Positions 34,349 through 46,087 of a stretch of 63,803 nucleotides of DNA are shown here, piece by piece. The translations under genes were made by a program, and so were the position numbers. How positions within the stretch are numbered: position 1 is the stretch's first letter; each line of letters starts with the position of its first letter. The DNA is from Coriolopsis trogii (Eukaryota; Basidiomycota; Agaricomycetes; Polyporales; Polyporaceae), in the NCBI GenBank assembly GCA_020543525.1, contig JAHYIO010000010.1:1-63803 (forward strand), written 5' to 3'. The notes beneath the pieces were generated by a model. That model was not told the DNA's origin and did no database searches. It saw nothing but the letters and a program-made list of their open reading frames with translations.

Positions 34349-36833
34349 GGTTGTTCGTTCGCCAGCTGTGGACGAACGGCAACATAAATATATCGAAGAC
34401 GTACGCAGTTCAGAGCAGATGGCGAAGGCGACAGGACATGGTCGCACGTGCACTACGTTACGTGCTGTGCTTCCTCAGTGAGTCCACACGAACATGAAGC
34501 CATTGAACGTTCCCGAAAAGCTGGACAATTGCTGCGTGGCTCAGAAATGGATCTGATCCTTGCGCCATCTCTAGCACTGAGATGCCCGGGGACACGCAAA
34601 TCCATCATTCCGCTCGCCCTCAATGCACTCACTGAGCATACCACACGATATACGATGTCGTGATCGAGCAGGACAAAGTCCCCGCCCGTGATAGCCTACC
34701 AAGGTTGCGGATGCCACAGGGGCCCATACCTCCAGCGTTTTTTGTGGAATTCGGTTGCCGCCGCTCATTGTCAACTGGAGAATACTGACGCATCCAATTC
34801 ACATGGAAGACGCCGACATGAAGACTGTCTCCCATGCAAGCATGACATTACCGCCATGAATACACACTGGACGCACGCGTGGCAAGTCGCAACGATGGCT
34901 TGCATGTGGCGTGCTGTTAGCGTGCTCCGCTCACGGCAGTTTCACGGGTCAATCGGGACAGGACGTCCGAATCCCCACGCGCGGCAAAACCAGACACTAG
35001 TACTGTATGGATGACTCGGTACCGGTATGCACAGTTAGTCCAACGGAGAAAGCAATGGCAAGAAATATGAGGTAAGACCAGCTATCAGACGCCCTGCTGT
35101 GCCAAGGTATGCCTGGTCACCCTCATGTGTCTGTGCATGTGGTCCGCCAGCGTTCCGTAGACCCGGATGAAGCAATCTGCAATTCTTACAGCCTTGGGTC
35201 GTTTCCAGACTTTTGCTCACACACAGAGCGCATGATGGAAAGTGGTCGGCTATTGTCGCCCCCCCCCCCGGGCCCCCCCCGGCTGCGTGAGACATCGCAG
35301 CCACATGCGTATGCCGATGAAGTCCCCACAAGCTTATGGACTTCGGACGGGAGCAACGCAATCTGCATGGTTTCTTACTGACGTAGATATCGCGTCTTTG
35401 CGCAGTCTCGCCTGCTCATGGGGAAGTTGAAATGATGACGTCAACATTGAAAACTTATCTGACGCGCTCTGCCTTTGGCCACGAACGGATGCACGCATGG
35501 GAGCACCGAGGGCGTAGACAGGATACCTCGAACATGCGCTGAGTTCCACTTGGCCAACACGAGCGCGGGCATAGATGAGCGTGTACGTTCCGGTGCTGGA
35601 GAATGGGACAACGGTAGCCTCGACGTCATGATAGATGTGTTCCTGCCTGTCGTCTTCAGCGTCGCAGGCGCATGCGGTAGTGTTGCAGTCGAGTTAGCCA
35701 GGGGAGGCTTCCAACTTTGCCCCTGCAGCCACGGGCGGACTGAAGGAGGACAAGTGGGATGGAGGGCAGATGACATAGCGTCCTGACCGTAGCGCTGTCC
35801 GAGGTCCATGCGGAGTTTTGGGATGACCGAACTCTTCCGAAAACGTAGCAACTGTATTCCATCACAAGACAGCAACTATCAACTCCCACTAACCACCGGA
35901 AATTAAGATGCACTTGTGCCGCCCTGGCGGGATCTAAACACGTATATGAATCGGGCCCTGTGATTGGTATGGGAAGCAGGCTTGGAAAAGACCGCAAGAA
36001 ACTCTTGGTCCCCAATGACATGCGAGAACACAATGGGTGGGAGGAGGGCCGCGCTCTAGAATCGGCGGTGTTCACAGCAACGGCAAAGGTCAATCAAGAA
36101 ACGAACATTGACGGCGGCCATGGAGCGGCAAAGAAGCACTCGGCTGCCGGAGCAGAAGCTCACTCGTAACTCCGCCATTGCTACATGAATTCCAACCGGC
36201 GTGATCACGTCCCGAGATTCTGCAGGGACGGAGCCATGGATCTTTTCCTTGTACACCGAAACTGCGCTCTTGCTTCGGCAAAATGTTGGGCTAAAAGCCG
36301 GATAGAAACAGAATTCTACGTACGCGCAAGCACGTATCAATCGGCCACAAGGGTGTGGGGAAACAATAGTATTAAAGAGGACATGGTAAAACGCCGGGTA
36401 TTGGCCTATCTGAAGTCTGACTAAGTGTCCGCGTGCTCATCTCCAAATGACATCGAATGTGGGCGGTCACATGGTGTGTGGCCGACGCTTCGCAATCGCG
36501 AAAGAGGGCACTAAGAGAGGGCGGATACACACAGGAATACACATAGCGGGGGCGGTGAACCATGAGGACAGTGTACTGTGGACGAAACCGAGGGCGGAAT
36601 AGAGCAAGAAAGGAAACTGAGACACTGACTAATCGCACAGAGTGGGTGCTTCGCCTACGGACGCTGAGCGACGTCCGCGGTATGCACACTCAGCACAGCG
36701 ATATGCGCATCATCAGATACATAGGAATAAGGGGACAGACGTGGTACAGAGAGGAGCGCACAAGGTGTTGGTCAAGACTTAAAGGAACAATTGGGAGTGA
36801 GGATGGTGCGCCCTGGATAATGGAGCCAGTGGT
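34349..36833. other. Long gene-poor stretch with a C/G homopolymer
   Basis: No supported gene over 2.4 kb. Frames at 35,441-35,875 (minus) and 35,475-35,786 (plus) overlap and lack domains. A run of eleven C, three G and eight C sits at 35,259-35,280. Confidence 0.45.
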
Positions 36834-38633
36834 TCAGTTCTTCTTTGCCTTCTTAGCGACGACAGTCACGCGCCGGCGGGTGCCACCTGTGTGAGACGAC
36901 GGAGAGACAGGCTCCTCGGCCGGCGTGCTCACTTCGCTGTGAACTCGCTTTCGCGTCGTCTTCTGCGCCCCGGTGGACGGTTGAATCGTAGGCGACTGCT
37001 CTTCCTGCTCCGACCCCGCACGAACGAGAATTGTCTCAGACTGAGAAGGCGCGATGCCTGTGTGGCGTCCTCGGGTATCATTCTGCGTCTGCAGCGATCA
37101 GCGAACGATTGAAGCACGACATGGTACTGAAAACGTACATCATCAACACCCTGATGCGATCCTTCCAGCGGTAGCACATCCTTCGAGAGAGGCTGACTGC
37201 GGCCTTGAGGATTCCCAGCGACGATGACTGCTGAGGTGTTGTCCTACAGGAACCTCCTTGTTACACGCAAAACAAAGGAGAGCTGTTGCACAACCACTCA
37301 CAGGAATATTAGCCTCGCTTAAATCACTCGACGACCACGAGAGTGGGGTGTCAGCGCGTTCCACAGTGGCGTACTGCTCAGCTAGGTCCTCACGGAGGTT
37401 GCGAAATTTTTGAATGTCAGCCGGCCCAAACTGCACTTCGTTCGCCGCTGGTGCAGCATGCGCGACCGACTGGGCGTCCGATTGGATGGCCGGTGGATCC
37501 TCCTTGAACATAGGGTAATCTTCCGCTAAATCAGGGTGGTCAGAACGCGTCACCGAAAACACAGGATGGGCTCGTTACGCACGCATAAAAACCTTCTGGC
37601 CTGCAGTTAAGCCTTCATGAGGAACCATATCCTCACTATCAACTTCGAAAGTGCCACGACTAGTCAGGAGATCGGGAGAGACTTTGCCGACGCGGACAAA
37701 TTCATATGGAGTGAACGTTGTGACCCAATTCTTCGAGCCTATGAAGAACTCGACAGAAAAACTGAACCAAACGATGTCTCCAATCTTGAGAGCCGCGGGA
37801 TTGCACTGGGATATGTCGCGCAGTTGACCCTGATGAGGTTCCATGATGGATGGGCGGTCGGGGTTGGGGAAGTACTCGGTACCGTCTCGCGTCGCGGCGG
37901 CAATCCAAGGGTGGAGCTTATACTTCACACCCGCCTCTTTGACGTGAGAGTAGAGTGTGCGTTTCATGAACATTTGGGAGTTCAGAGTGAAACCGTTGGG
38001 CAGATCCCCTTTGCCGTTCTGCCATTCGCGGCGAGGTTTATTGTGTATATTGAAGTCTTTGGTTGACTCGATCAAACTTTCAAACTTCTGAGACAAGATT
38101 CAGTTCCACAGACGGGGAGTGACTAGTCATGGCGTATCACTCACCTCCTGTGCCTCCCATAGGGTCTTGTCATGCTCGGTGTCAATGCTGTAAGAAAATT
38201 GGCACATGTTGTTGGCAGACGTTTGGCTATGGTTCGTGAGCGATGGAAGAAGGATGGCAGGGGTCAACGCTCACATGCGGTTTTCGGCAAGATTGGATGG
38301 CGCCGTATGACCGGTTGGGACGAAGTTTCCTGTGTCCAAATCCGAGCTCCAACGCCACACACCCACGGTATGGAAGACAGCGGCATTTTTGCTGCCCGCT
38401 TTCACTACCTGGAGGACGCAGATAGTGAAATAACAGAGACTACAGCCAATAAAAGTGCAACATACCAGCCAACGGGGAGCGAACAGATGGCGGGTATCGA
38501 CCAGCGGCTGCTCAGATGCAAGGGACTGCAGCGCATCGTTCAGATTGAGATAGCCGTCCTTGAAGGAGACGTTCCGCCAATAATGTAAGGCCTGCTGAAG
38601 GTGAGGGACGGACTGATAGCAAGGAAGGGGCAT
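36834..38633 (-). CDS. Conserved basidiomycete protein of unknown function, 477 residues
   Basis: Seven exons on the minus strand: 38633-38466, 38408-38275, 38187-38145, 38087-37583, 37525-37302, 37243-37139 and 37088-36834. All phases close, giving 477 residues. It starts LPCYQSVPHLQQALHYWRNV and has a middle block KIGDIVWFSFSVEFFIGSKNW followed by YEFVRVG. I know this pattern from many agaricomycete hypothetical proteins, but no function is established. The C-terminal third is disordered and basic (KTTRKRVHSEVS, TRRRVTVVAKKAKKN), suggesting a nuclear location. These proteins often sit in lineage-specific, transposon-rich regions. No catalytic motif is visible. Confidence 0.82.
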
Positions 38634-39872
38634 GATCGTGTAACGTGAAATGAGGCAAAGCGCATACGAAGGACGGTGTCTTATAGCCTATGTCACGTCT
38701 CCCTAGAGAGTTAAAGCGCGTGCGGCAGAAGTGGTGTGCTTTGTGTTGCCAGACGACACTCCAGTGATCAAGAACGAACACAGTCGTCCCTCCTCGCACT
38801 GCATTACACATGCACGGAACACAGCGCACACACCTACATGATTGCGCCTACATGGGACAATGATGGCGTGATGAATGAGGGTGATCACGGGAGAGTTGAG
38901 ACGCTGGGACTGTGGCGTCATGTGTGGGAAACGTAGGGCATGATGTGCAATGGCGATTGTAGCAATGTCTCCACACGGTCACGAGGACAACGCTGTCTGA
39001 GGTTCTCAGTATTTTCACAGGAGAGTCCGGTGTTTGGGCTAGTAATAAGAACCCGAGGCCTATCACTGAAGGGGAATCTCCCCAGCAGCGAAAGACCCAC
39101 AATGCCTGAACGATTCCGTTCGTTCGCGACGGTCATACATATCAAGACAGCGGAGTTGGTGCGCGAAACCTTGAAGGCATGCGACGTATGTCAAGTCGTG
39201 TGTTCGCACACAACGATATCTGGCAATCATATTCGATACCAGCATGGTGAGCTCCAGCAAAGTGACGCGTGGCAATACGTACCTGACTGCACACGTTTTC
39301 CTTGCAGTTCACAAAGTGGAAGGTTACATTGTCACCATCCGTGCAACTGCGAGGTCGTCCCGGACCGACCTACGGAACGACACATACCAGGCCATCGTGA
39401 TTGACACTGAGAGGAAGCATGTGGTTCGTCGTGAGTTACTTGTATGGACGACTTGCTCACGGTGTTCGCATCAGGAGGGCATTTTTGTTCCCCTCGGACA
39501 CTATCCAGTGTCTGACAATGACGGCGTGAACGCCGAGGCACCACTTGGAAGTGCGACATCGGAGGACAACGTTCGCTGAGATGACATACTTGATGCTTGG
39601 TAGTTAGAAAGCATGCATGTACATCTATTGGCAACTATACTGCATGATGCAAGCCAGGAAGTAGCGTATGAGGTTGGTGGAAGACAGTGAGAAGCCTAGT
39701 GCCACGTCTGGCGGTTGTGTATGTTCAGACTGGTCATAGTTATTCTCCGGCGGGCAGGACACTGTTATGACAACCACCGCGCGCGACGATGGATATGTAA
39801 ATCAAGGCGCTAGAAACGGTGAGGAGGATTTGCGAGGACTGTAGAGCCCACAAGATGTACAGGTGTTGAATG
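38634..39872. other. Unassigned open frames
   Basis: Plus-strand frames at 38,940-39,404 and 39,244-39,579 include AVHKVEGYIVTIRATARSS and TAELVRETLKACDVCQVVC. They may be exons, but no start or splice chain could be fixed. Confidence 0.3.
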
Positions 39873-39880
39873 GCCGCGCA

Positions 39881-40175
39881 TAGGGCATGGCACGGGTCGC
39901 CACGGGTGCGGGTACAGGTGGAGGAGAAAGTAATCCGCGCAAACCCCGTACCCGCAGGCGGGTACCCGTGTACCCGTGAGAGGCTCTGTATGACCATGCA
40001 GCAGCGTGCTGCAACCGCTTCGTGTGCACCTTTCTGAGGCGTACTATACACTCACAGGGTTGATTCGTCTGGCCATCGAGGCTGTCACCACAGACGACAT
40101 CGCGTTTCGCATCCCCTGAGAGTAGCTCACGGGTACGGGTCGGGTCTACCTGTACCCGACCCGAGCCATACCCTA
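39881..40175. mobile_element. Short TIR element with 8-bp target duplication (hAT-like MITE), copy A
   Basis: A 295-bp element with inverted ends: TAGGGCATGGCACGGGTCG at the left, and at the right the reverse complement of TAGGGTATGGCTCGGGTCG. It is flanked by a perfect 8-bp direct repeat GCCGCGCA (39873-39880 and 40176-40183). Ends starting TAGGG with 8-bp duplications fit the hAT superfamily. Subterminal CGGGTAC/GTACCCG motifs are abundant on both strands. It has no coding capacity, so it must be moved by a transposase made elsewhere. The perfect duplication suggests a fairly recent insertion. Confidence 0.9.
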
Positions 40176-40183
40176 GCCGCGCA

Positions 40184-40803
40184 GTGTAGATTGGCAGCAT
40201 ATCAACATGTCAATTGGGTAGTTTGAAACAGAGGCGCAAGAACGAAACTGGCGATATCCATATCGCCGGTGACCACAGGGTGCGGACCATAGAATAACGA
40301 CGTGCATACTAGCGCAGGTATCACGACAAAAGGAGTCTTGTCAGCGGACACAGTGCTGCGCAACCCAAGGCCACGAAGGACAGTATCGCGTAATCGGAGT
40401 ACGATCAGAGTACAATGTAACAAGAAGTCACAACAAACGCTAGTCATATATTCTCTACCTCTGTAGAGGCCTCAGTGTCATAACCATCAAAGTTATCATC
40501 CGGGTCACGCCCCAACCCGTACAGAAACTCCACCGCAGGCTGGATGGACCGATATTCCGGAAAATGTCTCACTGGATCAGTGATGTAGGCAATGGAGCTA
40601 GACCGACCATATGAGACCCAGCGCGTGGTACGGGCAAAACGTGAGCAGACCTGTACATGAACCGTGGGCCAACTCGAAGGGCAGCGCCGGTAGGAACGAC
40701 CCCATACCCGGTGTGAAGAACCTCAAACGAGTATGGTGAAACCGATGGCGTGGTTACCTTGAATAGGCCTGCAGTTGGTCAATAACTATACTTCAGTTGA
40801 GAT
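40184..40803. other. Gap without recognised gene
   Basis: One minus frame at 40202-40447 (81 codons) with no domain. Nothing else seen. Confidence 0.4.
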
Positions 40804-41878
40804 TCACAGGCACATACAAGTGCGAGCATGTGCGTAAGGGAGGACCCATGTATAGGCGTCGCCCACATTGCGCTTCCATACACACAGCTCGCGAATGTCT
40901 GGAGGAGAATGTTCTGCGCGTAGAATACGGAAGCCGCGTGAATGATACTTGGAAATCCACTCCTGGGTAGCGGTGGTTTCCGTAGTCAGATCTTGACAGG
41001 TCGCCATGACATTGTGAACAAAAGTGGACCGGGGAAACAAGGATAGCGCGTAGGTCGCAGTCATGATATTCATGACCCCCGCTGTATGCCGTCGCGGCGT
41101 CAGAAAACACCAATGGAATGTGTGTCGACGATAACTCACTGGAGTGGAAGTTGTTGATTAGGTATTCTCCAGGATCTCCATTGATGACCGTGAGCTGAAT
41201 CCGACGCCCGGTCAAGATGGGTCCGCAGTCACGCGAGCGGACGAAGTGGAAGGTCATGATATCGGATGCGCGGCGACCGGAGGTAATGTTGGAATGGCCT
41301 TGCAACGAGCAGCATGTCGCGCCAAAAGCCAAAGCCGCGGCGTCGAAGAGTTGGTGTCCTCCGTCTGGGCTTTGATATTGAAAGTCCTGTCGCCTGAAGT
41401 ACCGACCAGCCGGAAGGACACCATGGAGAGGTACGTAGACGTTCAAATCTGACGGTGGGTACATGCGTCTGCCGAGGAATTGTTGAGCCTCCGATCCCGA
41501 CACCACACCGGAGCACGCTTCCAGCATGCGGAGGAAGTTGGATACGTCGCAGAACCAGCGGCGAAAGTGATCTTTGACGTTCCATTTCCGGCGAATATAG
41601 CCCTCCACCGCGTAGAACAGGGAAGAACAGACGGGACGCAAGAGGATGATGACATCCGGTGTCCAAATGTTGAAGCAATGATCAATGGAGTCGAGTGGGG
41701 CGAGAAGAAGGAACGATTCCAGGTGGGATAAGCGCGGACCCGTAGCCACGTCAATGCCGCGAATAGGAGGGGACGAAGGCAGCAGGTTGACGTCCTTCGA
41801 GCACAACCTAGTGAGACTGCGGCAAAGGAGGACATTAGAGGGAACACATACCATTATGCCTGACTGATCGTATTGCAT
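40804..41878 (-). CDS. F-box/nucleotidyltransferase-like protein 1
   Basis: Member of a mushroom-expanded family with an N-terminal F-box-like segment and a domain carrying a nucleotidyltransferase-like G-S then D-x-D pattern. Exons 41878-41140 and 41081-40804 join in phase 1, giving 338 residues. The F-box-like part is HLESFLLLAPLDSIDHCFN. The second domain has CSGVVSGSEAQQFLG, then PSDLNVYVP, then RRIQLTVINGDPGEYLINNF and VMNIMTATYALSLFP. In the D-x-D position the second Asp is Asn, so catalysis is unlikely here. The family role is unknown; SCF association is inferred from the F-box alone. The start at 41878 is provisional because a GTATGT nine codons in could be a donor. Related genes lie at 48.5 and 50.2 kb. 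Confidence 0.72.
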
Positions 41879-42472
41879 TCGAGTATACCGAGGGGAGGAT
41901 GAAGAGAGATGCGAGAAGGATACGGGTGTGATGGAACATATACTAAAGACCTTGTGTGGAACTGTTGTTGCTTCACTCGAGCGCAATATCTGCCCGTGTG
42001 GGTACTGTATGGATGCCTCCCAAGTGGGCGCCGATTCTCCGGCAGAGAAGTGGTGGGATACATCAGAAGGCAAACATGGGGACAGATGGAACGCAATTGT
42101 CGCGTCATGAACGTTGGTGGTGAGAAGTCGTCGTGCGCCCAAGTCACCGGCAGTGGTCTCGATGCTTCCTTGCACACATGATGGAGTGTCGGTGCGGTGA
42201 ATTACGCAAGCTTTCGAAGTACAAGTCACGCGGAATAATATGCGAAGTGCGCACGAAACACGGCGTGACCGAGGGACGGTGAAGGCTGGAAGCTGGTAGC
42301 CGAGCAGTGGAGACAGCCAAACATGCGCTATTGTATGCTACGCGTATATTGCATGTCGGGGTGCGGGTTTTGCGACATGTGAATGACTTTGGTACGCGAT
42401 GGTAGAAGGGTCAATGGTAGTCATCGTTGGGATATTCAAAACATTACACATTCAAGGCCGGTAAGTGTACAG
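41879..42472. other. Gap without recognised gene
   Basis: Antisense frames of 60-107 codons only. Confidence 0.45.
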
Positions 42473-43672
42473 CTACACTTGACCGTGGTCGCTCTGATGA
42501 GCATGAGTCACCCATAGGGGAGACTTACAGGCATCTGCTAGATCCCACCCCTTATCCCTGTCCACGCTCCGGACCCACATGCGAAGTCCAACGACGAAAT
42601 ATCGCAGACGCGGATGGAGAAGGCATTCGGCGTGCTCCGAGGACCAGTGTGCCAACAGAGTTTCTTTGCGCACCGACAGTTGCCCGTGATTAACAGCAAC
42701 GACTTCAACGCCAGGTCGCGTCCTCACCATACTCAATGCCGCGTCCTACCACCATCGTTGTGAGCCAAGATAACGCCACCCAAGGACGTAGCTCACCAAG
42801 AACGTTGCAAGAGCATGACCGACATCAACGGTTATATCCAAATACTCCAATGACGGGAAGGACACGAAGATGGCTTGGAACAGGGCTTGACGATCTCCTC
42901 GATCATGCCAGTCAAACGCCAACCGACGTAGATCTGGGGACCTCCAAGGAGCTTGCGCCCTGAAAAACTTCGCTGCTGGTCCAGGCATGAGTGGGCGCTC
43001 TAGGACGACGGTGTGAATGGAACGATGGCGCATGAATGCTTCAACGATGGGAAGGCGAGTGGACCTGATGCTTCTGAGAGACGGGAGCGTCAAGGGTTGA
43101 TAGGTCGCAGAGGGGAAAGTCGATGACGGCAATATGATGAGCTCGGCTCGCATGAGAATGTCAAGGGCAACGGGAACAGATGCTGCTTCTATGTCGATTC
43201 GAAGGTGTCGGAGACGAACGGCCGCGCGCAACATATTGGCAAGGAGAGGGAGTCCACGGAAATCTTCCCGAATTCCGTAGGATGAGTAATTGAACGTCAC
43301 GAGGTGATATGCGTAGCCACCGGCGTGATACAAGTCCATGGGAGAGGTCGCGGTGCGGATAAGGGCGCCGAGTATCCTTGCTGGGTGGTCGACGTCCATG
43401 CCAGACAGCTCGTGGGGATGAAACCGAACGCTGAGCGAGCGATACAGGAGTGGGGCGACAACGCGATGCAACTCTCTACTGCAAAGGAGCATGGCATGCC
43501 TGTCGGTACGGCAGAGTAGCTGTGCGATGGCGTAGACAATGTCCGAGGGGACGGAGATTGTTCTCAGACGTGTGAGATCTGTTGCAGGAGTTTCTGCCGC
43601 AAGAAAGGGAAACAGAGTCAGTTCGAGGCATACAAAGGATCGAACGTTGCACACCATCGAACTGCTCTCCAT
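42473..43672 (-). CDS. F-box protein with leucine-rich region
   Basis: Likely SCF adaptor. Exons 43672-42797 and 42745-42473 join in phase 0 through a 51-nt intron, giving 382 residues. Residues from about 35 (ISVPSDIVYAIAQLLCRTDRHAMLLCSRE, then LLYRSLSVRF) are an F-box-like helix set. Leucine-rich segments follow (LRHLRIDIEAASVP, LPSLRSIRSTRLP, LEYLDITVD). The C-terminal exon contains ALSMVRTRPGVEVVAVNHG and RLRYFVVGLRMWVR. The true start may lie upstream if the first ATG (43672) is inside an intron. It has the same general class as the 32.6 kb gene but low similarity. Confidence 0.75.
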
Positions 43673-44037
43673 TGGAAGTTGAGACAATGACGGGTTGAAA
43701 GGTCGACATGCTAGGCAGGGAGAAGACTTGACACTTAGAAGATGCGAATGTATCTGCTGGGTGCTGTTGGGTCTCCATCATGAGGAAGAGGATGTTTGCG
43801 TACGATGGAACGGGGGAGGTGGAAATTGTGCGATCCAAGAACTATCAGTGATCGGTTCAGGAATAAAACAAACGGCGGCGAGCAGCTTACGACAAGTCCG
43901 TGAGCAATGTGTCCTTCGGTCGCACCGGTCAGAAGTCAAGCGAGTCAATGAGCGCTGCAGGGATCACACGCAACAGATGACGTGCCATATGCCCTATTGC
44001 TCACGGGGCCGATTAAAATGATTTCAGATGATGCACG

Positions 44038-44835
44038 GTGAACTCTTGGCCTATCCGAAGTTCGGCACTCGACATACACAACCGCAATATGGGCGATAAT
44101 ATTCCCGTAGGCCAGATGGCGACGCCGCAGGGGATTTTGGCGCAGCTACAGATAAATGAACACGAGTGGTGGGATGATGCGACGTACTCTCCCAGCGATC
44201 CCCATCGCCTAATAAAGCGCATCCCAACCAAGTCCAACCAGGTGCGTCTTCGTAGAGTTGACAACATTGTGCAATGAATACTGAGCCTGTCCGTTAGGAT
44301 GCATATTGCTATAAGCTTGTTTGGTGTTCAACACACTGTCCTGGTGCCAAATCAGACCGAGTGCACGTGGAGTCTGGCGCAGATACAAATGATCGACATG
44401 ACCGAGGAGGGCCAGCGTCCCCAGACATCATGTGAGTATCGGCCCCGAGGCTACTCATGGTCCGGAGGACATGGAGGTTGAGGAATCGGATACAGGGGCA
44501 TTGAGTATTGTTCCCCAGGACGGGACAATCGAGGAGTCCGATCTCGTAACGCTGACATCCATTGAGTGGGTGTGCAGCACCGACGAGGTATGAAGCACAT
44601 CCGATGCGATAGCTCGCTGTATGCTTACAACGAGCCAGCCCGCCAGAATGATCACCCTGGCGAAGCTCCATCGTGGGCAAGGTGGGCAACACCGAGTGCA
44701 CTGTTTAAAATTCCCCAACAGTCAAGCCTTCGCAAGCTGGACGACCCTCTATGCCACAATAAAGAATGTGTACTACGAGCAAACGCAGTGACTTTCTTGC
44801 ATGCGGTGGACGCTGGAAGGAGGGCAGTTGGGTAG
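44038..44835 (+). CDS. Hypothetical multi-exon gene, structure unresolved
   Basis: Plus-strand frames that read as exons: 44038-44277 (GDNIPVGQMATPQGILAQL, NEHEWWDDATYSPSDP), 44299 to about 44431 (FGVQHTVLVPNQTECTWSL), 44446-44587 (EDMEVEESDTGALSIVP, ending before GTATGA) and 44588-44835. Their composition is convincing, but the joins were not fixed. No domain is recognised. Confidence 0.4.
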
Positions 44836-45639
44836 ACCGTATTGGCGTGATTGATTAGAAAGACATCTGCGGCTGAGAAAGCAGTCGCGTTTGCGGGCGG
44901 AGAGCAATGCAACCATAATACGGCAGCCGATTGATTGTTGCGACGATGTTAACCATGTGTAGAGAAAATAATTCATAGAGGTCGCGCTGTGTGCCATAGG
45001 AACGAGATACGGACCGGCACGCACTGAATGACGCCGACGTCTACAGATTTCTTCGGTTCCCTGAATGATGGGAACGGAATACGTGGCTCGTCGAGCTTCA
45101 TAGTCGAGCGATGACCAGATGCGCCTGTTGCAAAAGGTTTTGATCTCCAGTGTCAGCAGACGAACTGTACATCCAATGTACTAGGACAACGTTACATTGT
45201 CCAAGCGTCGCCGACAGACACGTCTGAACTGCAAACCGGGGAGGAACTGCTGTACGTTTCACAACACTGATGTGACAGCACTGGACTGGTGACTAAATGC
45301 ACGGAGCACTCATCCTGAGGTGACGTGATTGAACCGTTAAGAGCGAGTGGGAGAAGTGGTAGGGGAGCATGTGGTCTCGGTTGAGGTATAATTCATTGTG
45401 ATTCAATTCCAAGCGAAGTCAGCTTATCATGCACATGAAATACGAGAGCATGATACGCCTTCACCCCACCACCTAACGACCAAACGACCTTCGCCTCCCC
45501 TCGCTTCCCCTCGCCCCCGTCACCTGCCTCCCCCTACACAGACGGCGCTACATATACACGCATCCAGACATCTACTTCCAACGCATATCGCCGTACGATG
45601 CCACTGGGGACTTTATTCTCTTGCCCTGCGGCAGACTGG
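44836..45639. other. Gap without recognised gene
   Basis: Nothing firm. A plus frame at 45398-45706 is Pro/His-rich low-complexity sequence. Confidence 0.4.
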
Positions 45640-46087
45640 ATGGATGTCACCTGCAAAGCAAGCACGCGCGAGCCAACCGCGGAGTGGCAACGCATTGCAG
45701 TCGTAGTGGCACAATTATTTGACAATCGCAGTACGGTGTGATTTGGTGGGCATGCCTTAGGGTTGCGAAACTGACAACACAACATAGGTTGGTTAATACT
45801 TTCCCAGGGAGACAATCCGCCTTTCTCCTCCATCGTGATTCGGCCTGAAGGCTTCCTAAACCTCGACGAGGTGAGTAGTCACTCTGCGCTGTACAAACCC
45901 CAAAAGCTCGAGAGTACACTTGCAGGGGATGTTGACCATTACCGTCTACTCCACGCGCGGGGTCAACGGAGTGAGGTACATTCAGAAGTTCAGAATGTAT
46001 ACCTCTAAGGAATTCTGGGGCCTTGCGTCTACGCTGATGGGAGCACGCGCTGCGGCAGCAAGCAGTATAGTCATAACTGAAGGGTAA
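45640..46087 (+). CDS. Small unrecognised protein, 106 residues
   Basis: Three exons, 45640-45735, 45808-45870 and 45926-46087, all phase 0 with GTGTGA, GTGAGT and CAG sites. The protein contains AEWQRIAVVVAQLFDN, PFSSIVIRPEGFLNLDE and GMLTITVYSTRGVNGVRYIQ, then FWGLASTLMGARAAA. It looks like a compact mixed alpha/beta fold. It has no signal peptide or membrane segment. No family recognised. Additional upstream exons are possible. Confidence 0.55.

Noticed and set aside
40793..42229. Single 478-codon minus gene
   Set aside because: The ends of this frame read through an intron (41,082-41,139) and upstream non-coding sequence; the two-exon model fits the family better.
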